Source: Bacteroidetes bacterium UBA6491 (GTDB lineage Bacteria; Bacteroidota; Bacteroidia; NS11-12g; UBA9320). Taken from it: a stretch of 14,709 bases of DNA. The translations under genes and the position numbers were made by a program. The stretch spans positions 9,314 to 24,022 of the forward strand of contig DJML01000113.1 of NCBI GenBank assembly GCA_002436505.1, given 5' to 3'. Below the pieces are notes generated by a model that saw only the letters and a list, made by a program, of their open reading frames with translations, had not been told where the DNA came from and ran no database searches. How positions within the stretch are numbered: the stretch's first letter is position 1; each line of letters begins with the position of its first letter. Below are positions 1 to 5,859 of this stretch, in pieces.

Positions 1-69
1 CTTTTCAGGACAATCATTCGAAATGTTTACTAGCCGAGGGTTCATTCTGTTCAGTCGGAAGTCAGTCAT
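1..69 (-). CDS. Possible 5' fragment of an unknown gene running off the left edge
   Basis: An ATG at 69-67 on the minus strand opens a frame of 23 codons that stays open to the window edge (it begins MTDFRLNRMN). It would be transcribed divergently from the exported protein at 136. A weak -7-like CAGTTTCG (81-74, minus), two mismatches from TAnnTTTG, lies 4 nt upstream. A plus-strand frame is also open from base 2 to the TGA at 137-139, but it reads less like protein and would run through the promoter of the next gene. No function can be assigned from 23 residues. Confidence 0.3.
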   Translation of the reverse strand, partial: MTDFRLNRMNPRLVNISNDCPEK

Positions 70-97
70 TAACCGAAACTGCCCTTTCATTATTTTG

Positions 98-130
98 TTT
101 GTATTATTAAATGCATACCGTTCATATTTG
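98..130 (+). promoter_or_regulatory. Bacteroidota-type promoter of the exported protein gene
   Basis: TTTG at 98-101 (a second overlapping candidate is at 94-97) fits the -33 element. CATATTTG at 123-130 fits the -7 consensus TAnnTTTG with one mismatch. The 21-nt spacer is in the usual range for this sigma factor. Only 5 nt separate the -7 box from the ATG at 136, so transcription should start at or just before the start codon. Confidence 0.5.
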
Positions 131-135
131 CAGCA

Positions 136-1299
136 ATGAATAGATCCTGGCTTTTATTGATCACGTGGTTGACGTTAATCCCATTTAACGGGTCGGCCCA
201 ACTGGGCAGTGATGGCTCCAATTACGGTCTGGGCCTTCATTTAAATGTCCCCGTCTTTAAACCGTTCGCCAATGACACACTGGGTGTAAAAGCAGGATGG
301 GGTGCCTGCGTTTTTGGAGACAGAACAATAAACCATAACTGGGGATATCGCGTCCACGCCGGATTTGATCAAAGCAAATACCTGCACGATATCGACAATA
401 CTATAACGATCTTCAATAATGGAAATCTGACCAGCCTGGCCCTTTTCTTTCCGGAACAAATGAGTGAGACCCAGTTCCAGATAGGCCTGACAGGCAACTA
501 TTCATTCAAAGGAACTCGGGAGGTACTGGACGGGACCAAATCATCAGGTGTGCGGCGGGATAAATACCGTCCACCGGCAAGAGGCGATATCGGACTTGTG
601 TTAGGCATTGCATTCGAACTAAAACCACACCTGCTGTTACGATTCAATTACACCGAATACCTTATTTCAAAACAATATTCTGATTTTATTGATGGCCGCC
701 CTGACCAGGTTCAGATCGGGCTGGATATTCGCTTCAACAAACTGGACGAGATCAATACAAAATCAGATTATTCTGTTGCATACGATCAATTGAACAATCT
801 TGCGAATGGCAAAATGATCTTTATGCTCTCAACTAGAAGTTCAGAAATCAATGCCATTGCTGATTCTGTTAAAAAATCGGATTTTATAAAAGATCTGAAG
901 ACAACACATGAAAATCTGGTAAAAGCAATTTACCGGCATTATAAATACAGTGATTTTTTGATCTGTTATGATACTTCGGTTGATGAATTCGGAGAATCCG
1001 GCACATACCAGGTATTTCTTGACAGCAATCTGAACAAGATTAGCGGAATTATTGATGGCTACAGGCTATACGGACATGTCGGTGAAAACTTTTATTCTGA
1101 ATACAGGAGATCGGCAACTGGAATTTACATCTACGACAGTGAATTCGTAATGCTAAAAAGCCCCTTCCCTTATTTCATAAAATACAGGGAGAAATCAGAT
1201 TCAGAAGACGATTACTATAATATTGATAAAATGATACTGGAACTGAACCAAAGTCTCTTTGATCAGCAAAGACTGATCAGCCCAAGGTTCGACAAATAA
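136..1299 (+). CDS. Exported two-part protein: barrel-like N-terminal half, uncharacterised C-terminal half
   Basis: The 387-residue product starts with a signal peptide: a short basic N-terminus, a hydrophobic stretch at about 5-18, and a likely cleavage after SAQ at about 22. Residues 25 to about 205 alternate short polar turns with aromatic/aliphatic strands (for example LGIAFELKPHLLLRFNYTEY), like a small outer-membrane beta-barrel. This part ends in a typical last-strand pattern, VQIGLDIRFN. Residues 210-387 look soluble and different in kind: a LANGKMIFML strand, a helical stretch rich in Lys and Ser, then strands containing YQVFLDSNL and LKSPFPYFIKY, and a final helix. That second half resembles an uncharacterised Bacteroidota family as I remember it, which I could not check. 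No catalytic motif is visible. The gene is monocistronic and stops 10 bp short of the convergent AI-2E family gene. An envelope location is inferred; the function is unknown. Confidence 0.85.
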   Translation: MNRSWLLLITWLTLIPFNGSAQLGSDGSNYGLGLHLNVPVFKPFANDTLGVKAGWGACVFGDRTINHNWGYRVHAGFDQSKYLHDIDNTITIFNNGNLTSLALFFPEQMSETQFQIGLTGNYSFKGTREVLDGTKSSGVRRDKYRPPARGDIGLVLGIAFELKPHLLLRFNYTEYLISKQYSDFIDGRPDQVQIGLDIRFNKLDEINTKSDYSVAYDQLNNLANGKMIFMLSTRSSEINAIADSVKKSDFIKDLKTTHENLVKAIYRHYKYSDFLICYDTSVDEFGESGTYQVFLDSNLNKISGIIDGYRLYGHVGENFYSEYRRSATGIYIYDSEFVMLKSPFPYFIKYREKSDSEDDYYNIDKMILELNQSLFDQQRLISPRFDK

Positions 1300-1309
1300 A
1301 GTTACCGGA

Positions 1310-2398
1310 TCAGAGATCTTTGGTAAGCCCCTGAACTATTTTATATCCATGGAAAAATTCCTTTCCTACTATACGCAGAAACGTATATGTCGGAACTGCC
1401 AGTACCATTCCCACTATGCCGGCAAGTGATCCGGCAATAAGGATCACAAAGAATATCTCAAGCGGGTGAGCTTTTACACTTTTGGAGAATATCAGCGGCT
1501 GAAGCACAAAATTATCGGTGACCTGTGCTGTAGCAAAAACGGCCAGGACTTTTAGGATCAACGGGAGCAATTGCGTCTGAAGTTCAAGGTCAAGATTTGA
1601 CATGACCGCTATGGTGACGCCAATCGTACCTCCTATTATTGGCCCAAGATACGGGATAATGTTTATCACCCCTGCCAGCAGACCGATCAGGATAGCATTC
1701 TCGATCCCGACAATGGTCAATCCTACACTGACGATGGTCGCAATTATTGATATCTGTATCGCAATGCCGATAAAGTACCTGGAGAGCAGGTTCTTTGTAT
1801 GCATCAACACCTTGTGCACGCTTTCAAGATACTTGTCAGGAGTAACCGTGTTAATGATATTGTTCAGGATCATTCGGTCCTTCAGCAAAAAGAAGGTAAT
1901 GAACATCACACTCATAAAGCCGATCAGAATGTTGGCCACGTTCGATAAGACAGCACTAATAAAATCTCCGATGATCGTAGGATCCAGATATTCAGCGGCG
2001 GAACTTGCGATGGTCTCTCTGTCCATTCCTTCGATCTTCAGTCGTTGCATCCATTGTTCCAGCCAGATAATCGGTTCTTCATAATCATTAATGATCTGGT
2101 TCACATCGATGCTGGAAAGTATTGAAGCTTCTTTGTTAATTATAGGAATAATGGTAAGGACAAAGAGAAAAATAATCCCTATGATCGTCAGCAGCACTGT
2201 AAGCGCACTGGCCCAGCTTGGTATCTTTTTGCCCCTGAACCTGATCTTACCTAACAACAGCATAATCGGCCGGCCCATCAGGGCAAGCACAATGGAAATG
2301 GCAAAATACAATCCGATCTCTCTAACTAACCATAGCAGGTAGAAAACGCCGATAAGTAGCAACGCTCCTAAGATATATCTGATGTTTTGTCGATTCAT
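1310..2398 (-). CDS. AI-2E family transporter (PF01594-type membrane protein)
   Basis: The 362-residue multi-pass membrane protein has hydrophobic segments at about 8-25, 29-48, 63-86, 145-172, 205-230, 232-265, 275-293 and 312-340. It shows the family layout: two N-terminal helices, a soluble stretch (90-140), then the conserved C-terminal half with IPYLGPIIGG (248-257) and DNFVLQPLIFSK followed by HPLEIFFVIL and a glycine-rich last helix. The family includes E. coli TqsA and Na+/H+ antiporter-like members, so the substrate cannot be inferred and AI-2 itself is unproven. I chose ATG at 2398. A TTG nine bases upstream (2407) is in frame, but it lies inside a perfect -7 promoter box and so is probably not in the mRNA. 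The gene follows the epimerase gene after 29 bp and could also be reached by read-through from it. Confidence 0.9.
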   Translation of the reverse strand: MNRQNIRYILGALLLIGVFYLLWLVREIGLYFAISIVLALMGRPIMLLLGKIRFRGKKIPSWASALTVLLTIIGIIFLFVLTIIPIINKEASILSSIDVNQIINDYEEPIIWLEQWMQRLKIEGMDRETIASSAAEYLDPTIIGDFISAVLSNVANILIGFMSVMFITFFLLKDRMILNNIINTVTPDKYLESVHKVLMHTKNLLSRYFIGIAIQISIIATIVSVGLTIVGIENAILIGLLAGVINIIPYLGPIIGGTIGVTIAVMSNLDLELQTQLLPLILKVLAVFATAQVTDNFVLQPLIFSKSVKAHPLEIFFVILIAGSLAGIVGMVLAVPTYTFLRIVGKEFFHGYKIVQGLTKDL

Positions 2399-2404
2399 TC
2401 CGGC

Positions 2405-2412
2405 CAAAGATA
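2405..2412 (-). promoter_or_regulatory. -7 promoter box of the AI-2E family gene
   Basis: On the minus strand this reads TATCTTTG, an exact TAnnTTTG. It is followed by GCCGGA and then the ATG at 2398, a gap of 6 nt. No convincing TTTG -33 element lies 19-23 nt upstream. The box lies in the 29-bp gap after the epimerase gene, so the transporter gene may have its own start, nearly leaderless. Confidence 0.45.
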
Positions 2413-2427
2413 AGATTAGCTACTTAA

Positions 2428-2835
2428 TTATAGATCATCTCTGTCCATACAGATTTCCACCAACACCCCATTCGTTGATCTTGGATGAAGAAAAGCGATC
2501 AGTTTATTATCAGCACCTTCTTTAGGCACATCGTTGATCAATTCGAATCCTTCTCTTTTCAGCCGGTCGATCTCTGCATGAATATTCTCAACCGCAAATG
2601 CAATGTGATGGATCCCTTCCCCTTTCTTTTCAATGAACCTGGTTATCGGACTTGTTTCATTAAGTCCCTGCAATAGCTCTACCTTGGATTCACCGGTTCT
2701 GAAAAATGCCGTGACAACCCCTTCAGTCTCTACCGTTTCCCTTTTATAACATGGCGTGCCCAGTAATTTCTCGTACAAATCTATGCCCTTGTCAATATCC
2801 CTGACAGCGATCCCCAGGTGTTCGATCTTTTTCAT
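2428..2835 (-). CDS. mce: Methylmalonyl-CoA epimerase (VOC fold)
   Basis: This enzyme interconverts (2R)- and (2S)-methylmalonyl-CoA, linking propionyl-CoA carboxylation with the B12-dependent mutase. The 135-residue product has the two VOC half-repeats: IEHLGIAVRDID at 4-15 and GIHHIAFAVENI at 74-85. Expected metal ligands are in place: H6, E53 in KVELL, H77 (second of the His pair) and E127 in VLVEICMD. Length and the C-terminal HPRSTNGVLVEI motif are typical of the family. The start is fixed by the -7 box only 4 nt upstream and by the VOC strand that begins at residue 4. No mutase or carboxylase gene is in the window; the only same-strand neighbour is the AI-2E family gene downstream. Confidence 0.93.
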   Translation of the reverse strand: MKKIEHLGIAVRDIDKGIDLYEKLLGTPCYKRETVETEGVVTAFFRTGESKVELLQGLNETSPITRFIEKKGEGIHHIAFAVENIHAEIDRLKREGFELINDVPKEGADNKLIAFLHPRSTNGVLVEICMDRDDL

Positions 2836-2839
2836 TTTC

Positions 2840-2847
2840 CAAATATA
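2840..2847 (-). promoter_or_regulatory. -7 promoter box of mce
   Basis: The minus strand reads TATATTTG, an exact TAnnTTTG and the same octamer as in front of iscS. Only GAAA separates it from the ATG at 2835. A -7 box normally ends about 3-5 nt before the transcription start, so the predicted mRNA begins at or within a base or two of the start codon. No clear -33 TTTG is visible. Confidence 0.5.
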
Positions 2848-3053
2848 ATCATCGTTCTAAAGCAGATACCGAATTAATAATTTTCACATTATGATCTCAG
2901 GAGCGAAGGCACTTTGTGCGATCTTTTATCCTGTCAACCATAAAGAAATGGACCTGCTCCTCGCCAGACCACTGTTTTCAGTCAAAGGTTCGCTACTTCA
3001 GGCTGCTTTCCGTTTTTAACAAATGGATGTAAACAAATTTCAGTTTTGGGAGT
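2848..3053. other. Divergent intergenic region between mce and iscS, with a doubtful 42-codon frame
   Basis: The full gap between mce and iscS is 258 bp. Apart from the two -7 boxes it holds no RNA gene or repeat that I recognise. An ATG at 2891 opens a 42-codon plus-strand frame ending in TAA at 3017-3019 (it begins MISGAKALCA, hydrophobic with a few basic residues). TAATTTTC (2878-2885), one base from TAnnTTTG, stands 5 nt before it, which copies the start-proximal pattern seen elsewhere in the window. The minus strand of the same stretch has no start and is broken by stops. The frame could be a small gene, a decayed remnant or chance; I would not annotate it as a gene without conservation. 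Confidence 0.25.
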
Positions 3054-3061
3054 TATATTTG
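3054..3061 (+). promoter_or_regulatory. -7 promoter box of the isc operon
   Basis: TATATTTG matches TAnnTTTG exactly and lies 32 nt before the ATG of iscS, giving a short A-rich leader of about 28 nt. TTTTG at 3044-3048 is too close to serve as its -33 element, and no other TTTG lies 19-23 nt upstream. No IscR-like operator can be recognised. Confidence 0.5.
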
Positions 3062-3093
3062 CAGAATAGAATTAATCTAAATAAAAACAAGAG

Positions 3094-4308
3094 ATGGTTC
3101 AGTTTCCGATTTACCTTGACAACAACGCTACAACTCCCCTGGATCCAAGGGTCCTGGAAGCTATGTTGCCGTATTTCACCAATAAGTTTGGCAATGCTGC
3201 CAGCAGGAATCATGCTTTTGGTTGGGATGCCGAGGAAGCCGTGGACTACGCTCGAGAGCAAATTGCTGCCATAGTAAATGCGAATCCTAAAGAGATAATA
3301 TTTACTTCCGGAGCCACAGAATCGAACAACCTCGCCATAAAAGGTGTTGCCGAAATGTATGCCGCCAAAGGCAATCATATCATCACGGTAAATACCGAAC
3401 ACAAAGCCGTTCTCGATGCATGCAGGCATCTTGAGAAACAGGGATTGAAGGTTACTTATCTTGAACCTGCTGGAGATGGTCTCATTGATCTGAAGGAACT
3501 TGAGAACGCGATCACAGACAAAACCATTCTCGTTACCATAATGTATGGGAACAACGAAATTGGTGTGGTTCAACCTATACGTGAAATTTCTGCAATTGCA
3601 AAAAAGCACGGTGTTCTTTTTCATACTGATGCAACGCAGGCGGTAGGTAAAATACCAGTGGATGTTATTGCAGACGGGATTGACATTATGTCTTTCTCGG
3701 CGCATAAGATGTATGGGCCTAAGGGAGTTGGAGCTCTTTTTGTAAGAAGGAAAAACCCGCGTGTGAAAGTCACCGCACAGATCGACGGAGGCGGACACGA
3801 AAGAGGTATGCGAAGCGGAACGTTAAACGTACCCGGAATAGTTGGATTTGGCAAAGCCTGTGAGATCTGTCGTCTTGAAATGACCGAAGAAGCAGCGCGT
3901 TTATCCAAAATGAGAGACCAGCTGGAAAAGGAACTGCTGACCCTGGAAGAATCGTATGTGAATGGAAACGTTGCGCATCGTTTGCCCCATGTAAGTAATA
4001 TCTCCTTCAAATTCGTTGAAGGCGAAGGCCTTATGATGAAAGTGAAGAACATTGCAGTTTCATCAGGATCAGCCTGTACTTCTGCCTCGCTTGAACCAAG
4101 TTATGTATTAAAGAACCTGGGACTCGACGATGAACTGGCACATTCATCCCTCCGATTTGGGCTTGGAAGATTCACGACCCAGGAGGAGATTGATTATGCA
4201 ATTGACTACGTAAAGAAAGCCGTTACTGATCTTAGGGAGCTAAGCCCCCTTTGGGAAATGTTCAAAGATGGCATAGATCTTAAATCAGTGGTATGGCAGG
4301 ATCATTAA
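3094..4308 (+). CDS. iscS: IscS-type cysteine desulfurase
   Basis: This PLP enzyme takes sulfur from L-cysteine as a persulfide and passes it to IscU and other acceptors in the cytosol. The 404-residue length equals that of E. coli IscS. The N-terminus has the class-V signature IYLDNNATTPLDP (6-18). Also visible are TSGATESNN, the cofactor-stacking His in NTEHKAV, and the PLP lysine K205 in SFSAHKMYGPKG. The catalytic cysteine C328 lies in SSGSACTSAS, on the long flexible loop of group I (IscS/NifS) enzymes rather than the short loop of SufS. The C-terminus continues to the usual FKDGIDL region that docks partners. It is the first gene of iscS-iscU-iscA and ends in tandem stops TAATAG. A weak 6-bp inverted repeat with one wobble overlaps the stop, without a T-run. 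Confidence 0.97.
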   Translation: MVQFPIYLDNNATTPLDPRVLEAMLPYFTNKFGNAASRNHAFGWDAEEAVDYAREQIAAIVNANPKEIIFTSGATESNNLAIKGVAEMYAAKGNHIITVNTEHKAVLDACRHLEKQGLKVTYLEPAGDGLIDLKELENAITDKTILVTIMYGNNEIGVVQPIREISAIAKKHGVLFHTDATQAVGKIPVDVIADGIDIMSFSAHKMYGPKGVGALFVRRKNPRVKVTAQIDGGGHERGMRSGTLNVPGIVGFGKACEICRLEMTEEAARLSKMRDQLEKELLTLEESYVNGNVAHRLPHVSNISFKFVEGEGLMMKVKNIAVSSGSACTSASLEPSYVLKNLGLDDELAHSSLRFGLGRFTTQEEIDYAIDYVKKAVTDLRELSPLWEMFKDGIDLKSVVWQDH

Positions 4309-4356
4309 TAGTGATCATAAAAAAGATATAAAGAGAGAAATTTTTAAAGAAATAGT

Positions 4357-4770
4357 ATGGCTTATTCAGAGAAAGTAATCGATCATTTCAACAACCCCAA
4401 AAACGTGGGTACGTTGGATAAATCAAAGAAAAATGTCGGTACTGGCCTGGTAGGTGCTCCGGAATGTGGCGATGTTATGCGGTTGCAGATCCAGGTAAAC
4501 GAGGAGTCCGGCCTAATAGAAGACGCAAAATTCAAAACCTTTGGTTGTGGTTCAGCTATTGCGTCGTCCTCTCTGGCAACAGAATGGTTGAAAGGCAAAA
4601 CTGTTGATCAGGCGCTGGAAATAGACAATATGGAGATCGTTGAAGAACTGGCATTGCCACCGGTAAAGATCCACTGTTCTGTGCTTGCAGAAGATGCGAT
4701 CAAAACTGCAATCAACGATTACAGAGTGAAACAAGGGCTTGAACCAATAAAAATGAACGAACACCATTAG
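4357..4770 (+). CDS. iscU: Fe-S cluster assembly scaffold IscU
   Basis: IscU is the scaffold on which [2Fe-2S] clusters are built with sulfur from IscS. The 137-residue product has all cluster ligands: C37 in PECGD, with D39; C64 in FGCGSA; and H106-C107 in KIHCSVL. LPPVK (100-104) is the binding motif for the dedicated Hsp70 HscA, which marks a true IscU rather than SufU (SufU has an insertion and lacks this motif). No hscA, hscB or ferredoxin gene follows; they must be elsewhere or replaced. The gene lies 48 bp after iscS and 6 bp before iscA. Only a weak purine-rich stretch precedes the ATG. Confidence 0.97.
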   Translation: MAYSEKVIDHFNNPKNVGTLDKSKKNVGTGLVGAPECGDVMRLQIQVNEESGLIEDAKFKTFGCGSAIASSSLATEWLKGKTVDQALEIDNMEIVEELALPPVKIHCSVLAEDAIKTAINDYRVKQGLEPIKMNEHH

Positions 4771-4776
4771 AAAGAT

Positions 4777-5115
4777 ATGGATACAAGTATGATATCAGTT
4801 TCCGACCAGGCTAAAAAGAAGATAGAAGAACTGCGTTCGGAAGGCAAGATCGAAGAAAATTACTTTATCAGAGTTTCTGTAGTGGGAGGAGGCTGTAGCG
4901 GCTTAAGCTACAAAATGGATTTCGATAATGAGATCAAAGAAGGCGATCAGGAATTCGATAATGGCGACATCAAGATTGTCTGTGATATGAAAAGTTTTCT
5001 TTACCTGTGCGGAACAGAGCTTGATTTTTCTGACGGCCTTAACGGAAGGGGGTTCAATTTCATTAACCCGAACGCCACCAGAACTTGTGGTTGTGGCGAA
5101 AGCTTTGCTGTATAA
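4777..5115 (+). CDS. iscA: IscA/HesB-family Fe-S assembly protein
   Basis: A-type carriers bind Fe or Fe-S clusters and hand them to target enzymes. The 112-residue product has the three invariant cysteines, C40 in GGGCSGLSY and C104/C106 in the CGCGESF tail, and ends with the canonical SFAV. It could equally be an ErpA or SufA orthologue; the operon context favours IscA. The ATG at 4777 is 6 bp after the iscU stop; M5 (4789) is a possible alternative start that would lose no domain. The gene ends in tandem stops TAATAA, followed 13 bp later by a hairpin. Confidence 0.93.
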   Translation: MDTSMISVSDQAKKKIEELRSEGKIEENYFIRVSVVGGGCSGLSYKMDFDNEIKEGDQEFDNGDIKIVCDMKSFLYLCGTELDFSDGLNGRGFNFINPNATRTCGCGESFAV

Positions 5116-5128
5116 TAAAAATTGATCT

Positions 5129-5151
5129 CATGTCCTGGAGCCCAGGCCATG
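5129..5151. terminator. Hairpin between convergent iscA and the UpxY-like gene
   Basis: CATG-T-CCTGG, loop AGC, CCAGG-C-CATG forms a nine-pair stem with one internal T-C mismatch. It sits in the 60-bp gap between two convergent stop codons, the expected place for a bidirectional terminator. Neither side has an immediate T-run: on the minus strand a T5 run begins 8 nt after the stem, and on the plus strand TTTTATTTT begins about 22 nt after. Intrinsic termination is therefore plausible but not textbook. Confidence 0.5.
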
Positions 5152-5175
5152 TTCATAGAAACAATTTCACTCGTT

Positions 5176-5685
5176 TTATTTTCTTATTGTTTGCAGCAAT
5201 CCACCCGGAATATCAATTTTAACTGCCTGACCGATTGATTCCAAAATAACTACGACTTCTTTTTTATTCTTTATCTGAATCAGACGAACCACCTGACCAT
5301 GCAACGGACCTTCAGATATTTCATACATCTCACCTATTTCAAAACCTGACGAAGGCAAATTCTCAACCGAATATCCAGACTTCTCAATGTTCCTGATGGC
5401 CTGGATCTCGTCATCTCGAACCACTGCATCCTCCTTATTGTAGCGCAGGTATTGCAGGATTCCCGGGACGTGCAAGACCGCATCTCTTTGATCAAGCGCA
5501 GGACGAACAAAAAGATAACCGGGAAACATCGGAAAATCCACCCACTTCTTTCTGTCGCTCCACTGCCTTAATCTTTTTGCAATAGGCAGATAAACCTCTA
5601 TCCCCTTGTCCCTCAGCTTCTCAGAACTTTTTTTCTCTTGTCTGGAAGCCACATAAACTACCAGCCACTTCAATTCATTTGCCAT
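5176..5685 (-). CDS. UpxY-type NusG paralogue (specialised transcription antiterminator)
   Basis: The 169-residue product has a NusG N-terminal (NGN) domain at about 5-105 with the pattern typical of UpxY/RfaH relatives: WLVVYVASRQEKK, then IEVYLPIAKRLRQWSDRKKW and PMFPGYLFVRP. A KOW domain follows at about 115-164 (IGEMYEISEGPLHGQ onward). Housekeeping NusG in this phylum is usually longer and lies beside rplK, so this is a paralogue. In Bacteroides, UpxY proteins act on the capsule operons they head. This copy heads nothing: it is convergent with iscA and divergent from mraZ, so it must act in trans or on a target outside the window. The start is supported by a -7 box 7 nt upstream. A surface polysaccharide target is only inference. 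Confidence 0.88.
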   Translation of the reverse strand: MANELKWLVVYVASRQEKKSSEKLRDKGIEVYLPIAKRLRQWSDRKKWVDFPMFPGYLFVRPALDQRDAVLHVPGILQYLRYNKEDAVVRDDEIQAIRNIEKSGYSVENLPSSGFEIGEMYEISEGPLHGQVVRLIQIKNKKEVVVILESIGQAVKIDIPGGLLQTIRK

Positions 5686-5692
5686 GTTCCGG

Positions 5693-5700
5693 CAAAGCTA
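5693..5700 (-). promoter_or_regulatory. -7 promoter box of the UpxY-like gene
   Basis: The minus strand reads TAGCTTTG, an exact TAnnTTTG, followed by CCGGAAC and the ATG at 5685 (gap 7 nt). A possible -33 TTGG lies at 5719-5716 with a slightly short spacer of 15 nt. The predicted transcript has almost no leader. Confidence 0.45.
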
Positions 5701-5799
5701 TACAATTGACACCAACCAATTCACGACAATTTACCCCACATCACAAGTAGCTAAATATCAAGTTATTAATACCTGTGTGGAAATCTTATTTGTAAAATT

Positions 5800-5829
5800 G
5801 TGGGAGAAAGTGGTAAAAAGTGGGAGAAT
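5800..5829 (+). promoter_or_regulatory. MraZ operator: three GTGG boxes with 10-bp period
   Basis: Three direct repeats start at exactly 10-bp intervals: GTGGGAGAAA (5800), GTGGTAAAAA (5810) and GTGGGAGAAT (5820). MraZ is known to bind tandem boxes of this kind (TGGGA repeats in E. coli, AAAGTGG repeats in mollicutes) in front of its own gene. The array ends 30 bp before the mraZ start and would cover the -33 region of the proposed promoter, which fits autorepression of the dcw operon. Confidence 0.85.
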
Positions 5830-5846
5830 TCTTTCTAATTTTACGT

Positions 5847-5854
5847 TACAATTG
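5847..5854 (+). promoter_or_regulatory. Candidate -7 promoter box of the dcw operon
   Basis: TACAATTG differs from TAnnTTTG at one base and stands 5 nt (GCCGC) before the mraZ ATG. The spacing and the GCCG that follows resemble the AI-2E and UpxY-like promoters. A weaker alternative, CTTATTTG at 5785-5792, lies upstream of the MraZ boxes and would give a leader of about 60 nt. Confidence 0.35.
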
Positions 5855-5859
5855 GCCGC

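Noticed and set aside
1261..1278. GATCAG/CTGATC inverted repeat at the end of the exported protein gene as a terminator
   Set aside because: Six pairs, low G+C and no T-run. It lies within coding sequence, and GATC-containing words are frequent everywhere in this window.
2889..3019. Possible SRP RNA on the minus strand, from a GGAAAGCAGCC stretch near 3008
   Set aside because: The GGAA tetraloop and its closing stem do not align with the AGCAG loop of SRP RNA; three bases are missing and I find no pairing partner strand.
3044..3061. TTTTG at 3044-3048 as the -33 element of the isc promoter
   Set aside because: Only 5 nt separate it from the -7 box; about 19-23 nt are needed.
3040..3798. 252-codon open frame antisense to iscS
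   Set aside because: It lies wholly opposite a well-conserved gene, has no promoter or recognisable motif, and its composition is that of a reverse-strand reading.
4300..4316. Hairpin overlapping the iscS stop codon as a terminator
   Set aside because: The stem has five pairs and one wobble and is followed by an A-run, not a T-run; iscU and iscA belong to the same pathway and probably the same transcript.
5775..5780. A fourth MraZ box (GTGG at 5777-5780)
   Set aside because: It is 23 bp from the first box, out of phase with the 10-bp period.
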